Assembly: GCF_947500985.1 (NCBI RefSeq)
Contig: NZ_CANMTX010000003.1
Location: 372,001-436,000, forward strand
Origin: an uncultured Maribacter sp.
GTDB lineage: Bacteria > Bacteroidota > Bacteroidia > Flavobacteriales > Flavobacteriaceae
DNA: 64,000 nucleotides
Direction of reading: 5' to 3'
Part shown: one piece after another, positions 33,951-41,921 of the stretch
Numbering within the stretch: position 1 is the stretch's first letter
How the letters are laid out: every line of letters starts with the position of its first letter
The notes under the pieces: generated by a model
Told to the model about the DNA's origin: nothing
Databases searched by the model: none
The model's input: the letters and a program-made list of their open reading frames with translations, nothing else
Made by a program: the position numbers and the translations under genes

Positions 33951-35506
33951 TGAGTAAAAGAACCTACAATATTCTCTTTCATTTACATACGGTAAGTGGC
34001 ATTGTCATTAGTGTTGCCCTATATATTATTTTCTTTACTGGTTCCTTTGCCTTCTTTAGAGATGAAATTGCAAATTGGGAACGTGGGCACACCGTTGAAA
34101 GTTCAGAAGAAATTAAATTAAATTTTGATGAGACTTTTCAACACCTGTCAAAAGAAAAAAATCTTTATAGTAGAGATGTAGAGTTAATACACTACTATAA
34201 TGAACAAAATATTGGGGTAAACTTAGGAGCATCTAAAGACACTTTACTTTCTAAAGAAGATATTGCTGGATCTTATTTTTACCTAAATATTAAAGATAAA
34301 TCTACCACAGATTATGTAAGCTCATATTCTTTAGGTGAGTTTCTTTATAGATTACATTTTTTTGCACAACTTCCGCAACCCTACGGTTACTATTTATCGG
34401 GTTTTGTGGCTTTCTTTTTTCTATTTGCCTTAATTACAGGAATCATAGTACATTGGGAAAAAATTATTTCTAATTTCTACGTATTTAGACCTATGTCTAA
34501 ACTTAAAACAGTTTGGACAGATGCCCATACTGCTTTAGGTGTCATTGGTTTTCCTTTCCAATTCGTTTATGCCGTTACAGGTGCTTTCTTTATGTTAAAA
34601 CTACTATTAGTAGCACCAACAGCACTAACCCTATATGACGGTGATGATAAAAAACTTTATGCAGATTTAGAATATGCACATCCAGAATTTGATTTTCAAA
34701 ATACACCATTAGCGAAACCAGTTAGCATAGATGCATTGGTACAACAGGTAAAAGACAATTGGGAAGGTTTTAGAGTTAATGAAGTACACGTTTTTAATTA
34801 CGGTGACACGAGTATGCATGTATCGGTAAGTGGAAATTTAGCGTACAAGGATAAAATTAATGGATACGGCTACACCATATTTAATGTTGCCAATAATAGT
34901 ATTCACAGTGTTAAAGACCCAACCAAAAAAACATCATATTTAGATGCCGTAAAGGGTATTTTCTTTAGATTACATTTTGGTGATTACGGCGGATACGGAT
35001 TACGCATTATATCTTTTATATTAGGATTAATAGGATGTTTTGTAATATTAAGTGGCGTGTTAATTTGGCTAACAGCAAGAAACAAGAAAAACATACCACC
35101 CAAAAAAAAGAAATTCAACGAAACTGTAGTTCGCTATTATTTAGCCATATGCTTAAGTCTTTACCCTATAACAGCTTTATCTTTCATTTTAGTACAGGTT
35201 ATTAACCCTGCGGGAATGAGTTTACTTTATAAATTTTACTTTATAGGTTGGCTCTTAATAACTACCCTATTCATTCTAAAAAAGGATAATTATTTCACCA
35301 ATAAATACACCCTGCTTTCTGGAAGTATTATTGGTCTAACAATTCCTATTGTTAACGGTATTTGTACCGGAAACTGGATCTGGGTAAGCTATGTAAAAGG
35401 CTATGACCAAATTCTTTTTATCGATATATTCTGGATTGTAATTAGCATAATAGGATTATTAATTCTTCGTAAAATGAATGCCTCAAAAAAGATACAAAAC
35501 CACTGA
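33950..35506 (+). CDS. PepSY-associated TM protein, XusC-like inner-membrane reductase
   Basis: A 518-residue inner-membrane protein. The first helix is at about 13-33, followed by a periplasmic PepSY-type domain. There is a helix pair near 150-170 and 200-225, and a second periplasmic domain (KPVSIDALVQQVKDNWEGFR). Four to six further helices lie from 345 to the end. Conserved histidines (LHTVSG, HFFAQLP, VHWEK, DAHTALG, LHFGDYG) match heme- or metal-binding PepSY_TM proteins (PiuB/XusC group). It is expected to strip iron from the imported siderophore, probably by reduction. Confidence 0.85.
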   Translation: MSKRTYNILFHLHTVSGIVISVALYIIFFTGSFAFFRDEIANWERGHTVESSEEIKLNFDETFQHLSKEKNLYSRDVELIHYYNEQNIGVNLGASKDTLLSKEDIAGSYFYLNIKDKSTTDYVSSYSLGEFLYRLHFFAQLPQPYGYYLSGFVAFFFLFALITGIIVHWEKIISNFYVFRPMSKLKTVWTDAHTALGVIGFPFQFVYAVTGAFFMLKLLLVAPTALTLYDGDDKKLYADLEYAHPEFDFQNTPLAKPVSIDALVQQVKDNWEGFRVNEVHVFNYGDTSMHVSVSGNLAYKDKINGYGYTIFNVANNSIHSVKDPTKKTSYLDAVKGIFFRLHFGDYGGYGLRIISFILGLIGCFVILSGVLIWLTARNKKNIPPKKKKFNETVVRYYLAICLSLYPITALSFILVQVINPAGMSLLYKFYFIGWLLITTLFILKKDNYFTNKYTLLSGSIIGLTIPIVNGICTGNWIWVSYVKGYDQILFIDIFWIVISIIGLLILRKMNASKKIQNH

Positions 35507-35668
35507 ACATAAACACTTGAAACGAATTTAGCACAACAAATATGTTTAATTCGCTTCATATAAACTATACCACAACAATTTATCTACTCAGAACTATTTG
35601 CGCTAGCTGATTTCTAAAGACACCGATGATTTTTTAATTAAAATTAGGATATAATCAATATTTTAATT

Positions 35669-35690
35669 TAACTTTGTATTTCAAAGTACT
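35669..35690. promoter_or_regulatory. Promoter P1 with overlapping inverted repeat (ACTTTG-N5-CAAAGT)
   Basis: TAACTTTG (35669-35676) matches the -7 element. It overlaps ACTTTG-TATTT-CAAAGT (35671-35687), followed by ACTTT. The next gene starts at 35696. The same sequence unit recurs at 36662-36680 within the operon. A winged-helix regulator encoded between them is the obvious candidate ligand. Confidence 0.65.
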
Positions 35691-35695
35691 TTAAC

Positions 35696-36331
35696 ATGGA
35701 GACAAATAAGTATCTAAACGACATTACTGAAATTAAGAATATAATGAATCGTTCTTCACGGTTTATTTCCTTAAGCGGACTCTCAGGTGTACTTGCCGGA
35801 ATCTATGCTTTGATCGGAGCTGCCTTTGCTTATGTAAAACTAAAAGATACCTCAGCTGCCAATTACGAAAACTTTTCAGGTAGGTCTTCATCTCTATCAG
35901 GTTCCACTGTTGTTAGTGATTTAACTTTAATTGCCATTGCAGTGCTGGTTGCCGCAGTAATAACAGGATTCATCATGACCCTAAAGAAATCTAAAAAAAG
36001 CGGCGAGAAAATTTGGGACAGTACCAGTAAACGACTAGTATTCAACTTTGCCATACCATTGGTAGTTGGCGGATTTTTTTGCTTAGTACTTATGCAACAA
36101 GGCGCAGCAGGTCTAGTTGCTCCTGCAACCTTAATTTTTTACGGTTTGGCTTGTGTAAACGCAAGCAAGTATACCATGGGCGATGTTCGCTATATGGGTT
36201 TAGCATTTATAGGAATAGGATTAGTTAGTACTCAATTTATAGGATATGGATTGTATTTTTGGGCTTTAGGATTTGGTGTTTGCCATATTCTCTACGGTTC
36301 TTTAATGTATTACAAGTACGATAGAAATTAA
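35696..36331 (+). CDS. Hypothetical polytopic membrane protein
   Basis: A 211-residue integral membrane protein with about six helices. It opens with a short amphipathic N-terminus (TNKYLNDITEIKNIMNRSS), then RFISLSGLSGVLAGIYALIG. The loop after helix 1 is polar (NYENFSGRSSSLSG). The last helices are rich in Gly and Tyr (GLAFIGIGLVSTQFIGYGLY). I know it only as a family seen beside winged-helix regulators in flavobacteria. First gene of the operon with the regulator 21 bp downstream; it may sense a membrane signal for it. Confidence 0.7.
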   Translation: METNKYLNDITEIKNIMNRSSRFISLSGLSGVLAGIYALIGAAFAYVKLKDTSAANYENFSGRSSSLSGSTVVSDLTLIAIAVLVAAVITGFIMTLKKSKKSGEKIWDSTSKRLVFNFAIPLVVGGFFCLVLMQQGAAGLVAPATLIFYGLACVNASKYTMGDVRYMGLAFIGIGLVSTQFIGYGLYFWALGFGVCHILYGSLMYYKYDRN

Positions 36332-36352
36332 TATTAGCGCAGCTAAAGCTAT

Positions 36353-36643
36353 ATGAGTTTAATTGATAACATAAACAAAGCTTTTGACCACCGAATAAGA
36401 CTGGGTATTATGTCTATTCTAATGGTGAACGATTATGCTGACTTTAAAATGCTAAAAGAGCTTTTAGGTGCTACCGATGGCAATTTAGCCAGTCACACCA
36501 AAGCACTTGAAAAGGAAGAATATTTAAAAGTGGAAAAGCAATTTATTGGTCGTAAACCAAATACTCGCTACTCTGCAACCCCACTTGGCAAAGCACAGTT
36601 TAAGAAGCACATTAATGCTTTAGAAAAACTAATAGGTAAGTAG
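36353..36643 (+). CDS. Winged-helix transcriptional regulator (HTH_34 type)
   Basis: A 96-residue single-domain winged helix: FDHRIRLGIMSILMVNDYAD, then FKMLKELLGATDGNLASHTK (recognition helix), then wing residues FIGRKPNTRYSATPLGKAQFK. This is the PF13601-type wHTH related to MarR/ArsR regulators, lacking any ligand domain. It lies between two copies of ACTTTG-N5-CAAAGT (35671 and 36663), so dimeric binding and autoregulation are likely. Confidence 0.85.
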   Translation: MSLIDNINKAFDHRIRLGIMSILMVNDYADFKMLKELLGATDGNLASHTKALEKEEYLKVEKQFIGRKPNTRYSATPLGKAQFKKHINALEKLIGK

Positions 36644-36661
36644 TATATTTTTTTATCAATT

Positions 36662-36680
36662 TACTTTGAAATTCAAAGTA
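36662..36680. promoter_or_regulatory. Internal promoter P2 with perfect 9-1-9 inverted repeat
   Basis: TACTTTGAA-A-TTCAAAGTA is a perfect inverted repeat, preceded by a one-mismatch -7 element (TTACTTTG, 36661-36668). It repeats the P1 operator, including the downstream ACTTT half-site. It lies 18 bp after the regulator stop and 18 bp before the Coq4-like ATG. Confidence 0.65.
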
Positions 36681-36698
36681 CTTTTAAAACAAGAAAGA

Positions 36699-37151
36699 AT
36701 GAGAGCAGTCATTTTAGAAAAATTAAATAATTGGAGTGTGGTACCCTATCAATACTTTAAGAAAAATGAAGCTTGGCAATTTAATGCTGAAGAGTTAAAA
36801 GAATATCCAAGCGACTCATTAGGCTATCATATGGGCAAATTTCTTATTGCCAACAGCTTTCAGTTACAAGAAAAACTAGAGAGTCATGATGTATTTCATG
36901 TACTCACCGGAACCGGAATTACGGTTCCTGAAGAAATAAGCATGCAGTTTTATTTAATGGGAAATGGAAAAAGAAGTCTTTATTTATTCACGGTCATATG
37001 TATTGGCTCTATGCTGTATCCGGAGTATTGGAGGTTCTTTAAATTGAAATACGCGTGTGGTAAATCTGCACTGCCATTTCATCAATTAGAGTTTCAAAAG
37101 CTGCTGAACCAACCCATCAAACGGATAAAATCCACATTTTTAATTCCTTAA
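36699..37151 (+). CDS. Coq4-like protein
   Basis: A 150-residue protein with the Coq4 signature HDVFHVLTGTGITVPEEISM (H-D-x-x-H at about 77-81). This is followed by EISMQFYLMGNGKRS and a helical C-terminus. In mitochondria and proteobacteria Coq4 takes part in ubiquinone synthesis; the H-D-x-x-H motif binds a divalent metal. Flavobacteria generally use menaquinone, so the substrate here must differ. ATG at 36699 is chosen because the upstream TTG at 36666 falls inside the operator/promoter. Confidence 0.7.
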   Translation: MRAVILEKLNNWSVVPYQYFKKNEAWQFNAEELKEYPSDSLGYHMGKFLIANSFQLQEKLESHDVFHVLTGTGITVPEEISMQFYLMGNGKRSLYLFTVICIGSMLYPEYWRFFKLKYACGKSALPFHQLEFQKLLNQPIKRIKSTFLIP

Positions 37152-37155
37152 AATC

Positions 37156-37266
37156 ATGATACTAGAACTATCTAAAATTTCAAAAACACGTAAGACAGTA
37201 CACCTGATTCTTGGATACTATCTCTTATTAATAATCGCAAAAATCAAATCATTAATAACCTTTTAA
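37156..37266 (+). CDS. Predicted 36-residue small membrane peptide
   Basis: An ATG 4 bp after the Coq4-like stop opens a 36-codon frame ending 12 bp before the next gene. The peptide is MILELSKISKTRKTVHLILG followed by YYLLLIIAKIKSLITF: a basic cytoplasmic start and one hydrophobic helix. Its exact fit between two operon genes supports a real gene. Coding potential of so short a frame is unproven. Confidence 0.5.
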   Translation: MILELSKISKTRKTVHLILGYYLLLIIAKIKSLITF

Positions 37267-37278
37267 ATATATCATATT

Positions 37279-38679
37279 ATGAATATTCATATAAAATCAC
37301 TCTTATCTGCTTTAGCTTTTAGTTTACTATTCTACAGTAAAAGCTTTGGACTAAATTTATTTCTTATATCCATTTTAGTAGTGGTACTTGTTTCTACCTT
37401 AAAAGAAACTAGAACCATGTCTTGGGGCTATGCACTTACCTATATTATTACTTCAATCTTTGTATTCATTAACCCAACGGGGTTTAGCATATTTGTTCAT
37501 TTCATGGCATTAATGGTGTTTATAGGAAAGTCCATATCAAGCAAAACCTCATTATACCTATCCTGGTTACTTGGGTTTACTAATTTATTGGTTGCGTCTA
37601 TCGCAAATTTCATTCAAAGACAAAATTCAGTAGAAGAAAAAGATGTAAAGAAAGTGACTTCACCAAAACTGTTGAACCGCTTAAAAGGTGGCTTCTTTGC
37701 TGGTATTCTACTCATCTTATTTGCGATGCTTTATAAAAATGCCAATCCCGTTTTTGGAAACCTTCTGGATCAGATTAATTTTGATTTTATAAGCATCCCG
37801 TGGGTATTCTTTACATTTCTGGGGTATGTTATATTTCTAAACATTTTACGCCCATTAGATGCACAAGAATTAATAACAGTTGATGCGTCTCAGAAAAACG
37901 AATTGGAGACTCCGACCGAAATAGAAATTATTGGGCAAAAAAAGCAATTAGAAAGTGAGCATACCTTAGGCTCATTTATATTTATCGCCCTTAATTTTTT
38001 ACTGGTATTCTTTTTAGTAACTGACGGAATTTACCTGTTCCAAAAAGGCGACATTTCTAATGCAGAATATTCGGCATCCGTACACCAAGGGGTGTATGCG
38101 TTAATGTTCTCTATAGTATTAGCCATCATATTAATTCTATATTTCTTTAGAGGAAACCTCAATTTTTATAAAGAAAATACGCAAATAAAAACGCTTACCT
38201 ACGTTTGGATCTCTCTAAATATTTTACTAATCGTTTTTACATCTTACAAGAACTTCACCTATGTTGAAGCCTTAGGTCTTACCTACAAACGTATTGGCGT
38301 ATTCGTATACTTACTACTTACCCTTACCGGCTTAATTACAGCGTATATCAAAGTGGCAGAAGTAAAAAGCTTTGTTTATTTAGTGCGTACTAACATCGCA
38401 ACAGTATTTGTTTTTCTAGTACTAAGCGCTGCAGTGCCTTGGGATAAAACTATTACGTATTTCAATTTAAGTACACTAGAAAATCCTGATGTTCATTACC
38501 TCATCGATTTAGGAGATACCAATAGCATTCAATTATATAACTATGCTAAAGAGAAAAAAGTCAATTATGATCTTAATATTAGTATTCAAGAAAAGTATGA
38601 CGAATACCTTACCCTACAATCAGAAAAGACATGGCAAGAATATACGTTTGCCCAACTAGCTAAAAACGATACAAAATGA
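37279..38679 (+). CDS. DUF4173 (DUF4153-like) polytopic membrane protein
   Basis: A 466-residue membrane protein with about 11-12 helices. An N-terminal bundle (to about 115) is followed by an amphipathic stretch (VEEKDVKKVTSPKLLNRLKG). The DUF4173 core has FAMLYKNANPVFGNLLDQIN, SASVHQGVYALMFSIVLAII and EALGLTYKRIGVFVYLLLTL. The soluble tail (about 415-466) carries YFNLSTLENPDVHYLIDLGD. Function is unknown; the family is widespread in Bacteroidota and Firmicutes. It overlaps the next gene by 4 bp (ATGA). Confidence 0.8.
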   Translation: MNIHIKSLLSALAFSLLFYSKSFGLNLFLISILVVVLVSTLKETRTMSWGYALTYIITSIFVFINPTGFSIFVHFMALMVFIGKSISSKTSLYLSWLLGFTNLLVASIANFIQRQNSVEEKDVKKVTSPKLLNRLKGGFFAGILLILFAMLYKNANPVFGNLLDQINFDFISIPWVFFTFLGYVIFLNILRPLDAQELITVDASQKNELETPTEIEIIGQKKQLESEHTLGSFIFIALNFLLVFFLVTDGIYLFQKGDISNAEYSASVHQGVYALMFSIVLAIILILYFFRGNLNFYKENTQIKTLTYVWISLNILLIVFTSYKNFTYVEALGLTYKRIGVFVYLLLTLTGLITAYIKVAEVKSFVYLVRTNIATVFVFLVLSAAVPWDKTITYFNLSTLENPDVHYLIDLGDTNSIQLYNYAKEKKVNYDLNISIQEKYDEYLTLQSEKTWQEYTFAQLAKNDTK

Positions 38680-38972
38680 TGGTTTTATTTAAACATAAAT
38701 GGAACCGTAGAATTGTGAGGGTAGTTTCATTGTATTTTCTACTCTCAACTTTACTACTGTGTATTGCCTTAATACCAGAAACTGAGTTTACTATCCTTGT
38801 TGGTATTATATTATATCTCAGCTATATCATCGTTACCTGTATAGCGTTGATTATAATTTTGGTAAATATTTTAAGGTATTCGAAAGATATACAAGAGCAT
38901 ACCATGGCGCTTATCTTACTAATTATGAATTACCCAATAAGTAAGCTTTATATCTATTTAACAAACGCCTAA
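38676..38972 (+). CDS. Hypothetical small membrane protein
   Basis: A 98-residue protein with three helices (about 14-30, 37-65, 78-95) and a basic N-terminus (FKHKWNRRIVR). No family recognised. It is translationally coupled to the DUF4173 gene by ATGA overlap and followed by the DUF2809 gene 11 bp later. Confidence 0.7.
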   Translation: MMVLFKHKWNRRIVRVVSLYFLLSTLLLCIALIPETEFTILVGIILYLSYIIVTCIALIIILVNILRYSKDIQEHTMALILLIMNYPISKLYIYLTNA

Positions 38973-38983
38973 AATTTCAACAC

Positions 38984-39376
38984 ATGAAATTCAAATTCAA
39001 CCGTATCTATTTTATATATTTTCTTGCACTACTAGGAATTGAAATCTTAATTGCCATATTTTTAAAATCCGGCTTTATTCGACACACATTCGGAGATTAC
39101 CTGGTAGTCATTCTCATGTTTTTCTTTTTTAAATCTTTTTGGAAGGCAAATGATATTACCATAGGTATTGTCACCTTACTAATTGCTTATGCCATCGAAT
39201 TTTTACAGCTAACCAAAATGCTTAGCTATTTCGGGCTAGAACATTCTAAATGGGCAAACTTAGTCTTCGGAAACTATTTCAGCATTCAAGATTTATTGGC
39301 ATACACCCTAGGTATACTTACCGTAACCAGTTTAGAAATCAAAAAACGATTCTTACTAAAACAACATATAAATTAA
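38984..39376 (+). CDS. DUF2809 membrane protein
   Basis: A 130-residue, four-helix membrane protein. DUF2809 signatures are FIRHTFGDYLVVILMFFFFK and AYAIEFLQLTKMLSYFGL, then SKWANLVFGNYFSIQDLLAY. Biochemical function is unknown. It is the last gene of the operon and converges on the saccharopine-dehydrogenase-like gene with only 14 bp between the stops. Confidence 0.85.
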   Translation: MKFKFNRIYFIYFLALLGIEILIAIFLKSGFIRHTFGDYLVVILMFFFFKSFWKANDITIGIVTLLIAYAIEFLQLTKMLSYFGLEHSKWANLVFGNYFSIQDLLAYTLGILTVTSLEIKKRFLLKQHIN

Positions 39377-39390
39377 AATGAGACCTCTAT

Positions 39391-40596
39391 TTATTCTTTA
39401 CCATCAACATAATCTTGTAGATATGCATAACGTTCTGTAAGCTTTCCATTTTGGGTCATTCTAGCTCTTTCAAGAACGCCATCTTTATCGTTGTTAAAAA
39501 ATGCAGGAATCACATTTTTAATAAAAGCCTCACCGAAACCTTCACTTGCGTCTCTAGGTAATTCACACGGTAAATTATCTACCGCCATAACTGCCATGGC
39601 ATCAGAATTCTTAAAATCTATTTCAGACTCAGAACCAGGGTGATACCCGTAAATTGGATCTGCAATAGTTGATGGTTTAATAGTAGAAGCAACCGGACCG
39701 TCAATATCACAACTTATATCGGCAACAACTTGAATTTTAAAATCTTCATGTTTGGCATCTTCCCTAGTAAACAAATAAGGAGCGCCTTGACCATAAAAAT
39801 GACCAGCAATATAGAAATCGGTCACCTTGGCAAATCTGAAAAAGTTAGATTTATATTCTTCTGGGTTCGCAAAAAAGTCGGCTTTATTACCACGAACTCC
39901 GTCCTTACGCTTATTATACTCACCTGCATCAATTTGGCAATATACAGGCTCATTAAATGTCTCCTCTAAGTATTCGGCAACATTCACCCTTCTCATTCCC
40001 ATACCATCCAACATTTCTCTGGCACCATTCCCTACCCTACCTCTACCGGTAAGCAGTACTTTGATTGCAGGTAATCTTAATTTCTTTAGTTCATTTATTA
40101 AAGCCTCTTGATCTTCTAAATCATTAGCCTTCGGTAATTGAAATAAACCAAATTTGAGTCCGTATGCTCTAAATCCATTATAAGCACCAACAATACCAGC
40201 ATATCTACCAAAAGCAACAACGCGCTGTTCTTGCTTGTTGGTAATAACCTCATGGTCGTACATTTCAATATTCTTCTCTAATATAGCTTGAAGTAAATCT
40301 CTATTATAAGGTTGCTTTTTAATGGTATGTGAAAAGAAAAAGTACTTTTTATTCGGAATTAGCGCATCAATCGGCACCTCTTTAACACCTAATAGCACTT
40401 CGCAATCATTCATTTCATCGGCTACGGATACGCCCAAAGCTTTATAGGCATCATCGGCATACGCTCTAATAGGCGAAGATTCTACAATAATTTCAGCCTT
40501 AGGAAATGTATTTAGGACTTTTTGACATGCTTTAGGAGATAGAACAACACGCTTATCTGGCGGATTCTTACGTTCTCTGATGATTCCGAACTTCAT
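39391..40596 (-). CDS. Saccharopine/alanine dehydrogenase-like NAD(P) oxidoreductase
   Basis: A 401-residue protein of the AlaDH/PNT superfamily. The N-terminal domain starts MKFGIIRERKNPPDKRVVLS. The nucleotide-binding domain is at about 180-300 (IKVLLTGRGRVGNGAREMLD, with a G-R-G-R-V-G-N-G loop). It is closest to lysine-forming saccharopine dehydrogenases, with CDIDGPVASTIKPSTIADPI near the C-terminus. ATG at 40596 starts the conserved strand; an upstream frame start at 40632 adds only 12 unconserved residues. Cytoplasmic; the exact substrate is unproven. Confidence 0.85.
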   Translation of the reverse strand: MKFGIIRERKNPPDKRVVLSPKACQKVLNTFPKAEIIVESSPIRAYADDAYKALGVSVADEMNDCEVLLGVKEVPIDALIPNKKYFFFSHTIKKQPYNRDLLQAILEKNIEMYDHEVITNKQEQRVVAFGRYAGIVGAYNGFRAYGLKFGLFQLPKANDLEDQEALINELKKLRLPAIKVLLTGRGRVGNGAREMLDGMGMRRVNVAEYLEETFNEPVYCQIDAGEYNKRKDGVRGNKADFFANPEEYKSNFFRFAKVTDFYIAGHFYGQGAPYLFTREDAKHEDFKIQVVADISCDIDGPVASTIKPSTIADPIYGYHPGSESEIDFKNSDAMAVMAVDNLPCELPRDASEGFGEAFIKNVIPAFFNNDKDGVLERARMTQNGKLTERYAYLQDYVDGKE

Positions 40597-40688
40597 ATGG
40601 GTTTGGTATAAATATTGCACTAAATTATGCAATAAGAAACACTTGGCTTAGGTCAAAATAAAAATTATATGGGATCGTAAAGTTTTGT

Positions 40689-40696
40689 TAGCTTTG
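40689..40696 (+). promoter_or_regulatory. Possible -7 element (TAGCTTTG) of ssrA
   Basis: A TAnnTTTG match 77 bp before the mature tmRNA 5' end. It predicts a short 5' leader that RNase P would remove. No -33 TTG at the right spacing is seen. Confidence 0.4.
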
Positions 40697-40772
40697 CTGC
40701 CCGCTATTTAATAGTTGAAGTCGATTGAATTGATGCAGCTATTATTTAGATTAGGAAGTTCTTTTACATATT

Positions 40773-41170
40773 GGGGCCGACCGGTTTTGACAGCGAGACC
40801 AGTTGGAATGTAAGCATGTCGAGCGCTGAGAAACAGCTCGTTAATCTCATTTTTCACACTTTTAATTGGCGAAAATAATTACGCTCTTGCCGCTTAATCC
40901 GAATTATAGTAGGTTTTAGCCTCGTCCCTACCAGGTAGGGAAGCGAGATGTTCCTGAATAGCCCTTGTTGATGGCGATTCTTATAGGAGCACCAGAAAAG
41001 TCAACATAAGGGTGTCCGCTCGCTTTGGCGACACCACCAAAATCTTAAGAAGATAAGTGTGTATTGGGCGGCTTCTGGTCAGGTACGCATCGAAAATTAA
41101 TCAGATTCTAAACATGTAGAAAGCATTTTAATTGCTTGTTTGGACGAGGGTTCGAATCCCTCCGGCTCCA
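40773..41170 (+). ncRNA. ssrA: Transfer-messenger RNA (tmRNA)
   Basis: 398 nt. The 5' end GGGGCCGACCGG pairs with the 3' end CGGCTCC, and the CCA is encoded (41168-41170). The T-arm is GAGGGTTCGAATCCCTC. The tag frame GGC-GAA-AAT-AAT-TAC-GCT-CTT-GCC-GCT-TAA (40868-40897) encodes GENNYALAA, the Bacteroidota degradation tag that is added after alanine. It rescues stalled ribosomes together with SmpB. Confidence 0.97.
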
Positions 41171-41206
41171 CGATTAAGCGCAATTGGTTTGCGCTTTAGA
41201 ACATAA

Positions 41207-41239
41207 AAAGTCCGACAAGTTTACTTGATCGGACTTTAT
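41207..41239 (+). terminator. Intrinsic terminator of ssrA
   Basis: AAAGTCCGA/TCGGACTTT with an inner CAAG/CTTG extension, ending in TTTATTGTTTT. It is preceded by a smaller hairpin (AAGCGCAA/TTTGCGCTT, 41176-41197). Confidence 0.85.
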
Positions 41240-41310
41240 TGTTTTAAAGAGTCTGGCCATTTTTTTGGACAGTCAATTGCATTTACAGAACGTGAGCTAG
41301 CTGGTAACAC

Positions 41311-41363
41311 CGTAAGGTAATCCTCCGGCTCCACTAATAAAAACCACCTTCTGGGTGGTTTTT
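41311..41363 (+). repeat. Copy A of the ssrA 3' end plus terminator hairpin
   Basis: CCTCCGGCTCCAC (41322-41334) is identical to the last 12 nt of ssrA plus one base (41159-41171). It continues as TAATAAAAACCACC into a hairpin, AAAAACCACC/GGTGGTTTTT (41339-41363). The 35 bp at its core aligns with copy B about 130 bp further on. Confidence 0.75.
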
Positions 41364-41415
41364 ATCGTTACACCTGCAGGATTCGAAAGCCAGCACATCA
41401 GCTCGCACCATGCTA

Positions 41416-41495
41416 AAAAGGTCTGCTAGACCTTTTATTAACGCAAGGTCGTCTCCAGATCCACTAATAACAACCACCCTGAAGGTGGTTTTTCA
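41416..41495 (+). repeat. Copy B of the ssrA 3' end plus terminator hairpins
   Basis: TCTCCAGATCCACTAATAA (41452-41470) is a diverged copy of the sequence in copy A. It is followed by the hairpin AACCACC/GGTGGTT (41472-41490). A further hairpin, AAAAGGTCT/AGACCTTTT (41416-41436), lies inside the copy. Confidence 0.7.
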
Positions 41496-41516
41496 CTTTT
41501 AATCTATTCGTACAAT

Positions 41517-41921
41517 TTATACAGCTATTTTACTCATCGCAATAATATCATTCAAATTTTTAGCAATTAAAGGTTTTGAGATAAAATCACGAACCAACTC
41601 ATAACTTCTTCCTTTTTTGATTTCAGATTGATCAAAATGAGAACTCACAATAAATACTTGCGGTTTATTACTGAAAGTTAATTTTTGGAATTTATCTAAA
41701 AACTGCCAACCGTTCATAACTGGCATATTTAAATCTAGTAAGATAATATCAGGCATTCTCTGACCACTTTTCAAAAGAGAAGTTAAATTATTTAAAGCCT
41801 CATAACCATCTTCATAAACTAGAATATTAGCACTCACAAAGTTATTGTGGTTCAAAAGAATTTTAGTGCCATAAACACAAATGGGGTCGTCATCTATAAT
41901 ACAAACTGTGTCAACTTTCAT
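41517..41921 (-). CDS. Single-domain response regulator
   Basis: A 134-residue CheY-like receiver without output domain. The acidic pocket is IDDDP, and the phospho-acceptor Asp is in ILLDLNMPVMNGWQFL. The switch Ser is in FIVSSHF and the conserved Lys in FISKPL. Such stand-alone receivers in flavobacteria usually serve hybrid or PAS kinases. The PAS kinase at 837-3143 is 38 kb away, so no pairing can be asserted. Confidence 0.9.
   Translation of the reverse strand: MKVDTVCIIDDDPICVYGTKILLNHNNFVSANILVYEDGYEALNNLTSLLKSGQRMPDIILLDLNMPVMNGWQFLDKFQKLTFSNKPQVFIVSSHFDQSEIKKGRSYELVRDFISKPLIAKNLNDIIAMSKIAV

Noticed and set aside
35519..35557. Hairpin GAAACGAATT/AATTCGCTTC after the PepSY gene as a terminator
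   Set aside because: It has an internal mismatch, a 19-nt loop and no T-run.
41241..41340. Possible tRNA gene ending in CCTCCGGCTCCAC
   Set aside because: Only the 3' acceptor-like segment is present; no anticodon arm, D arm or matching 5' acceptor strand. It is a copy of the tmRNA 3' end.
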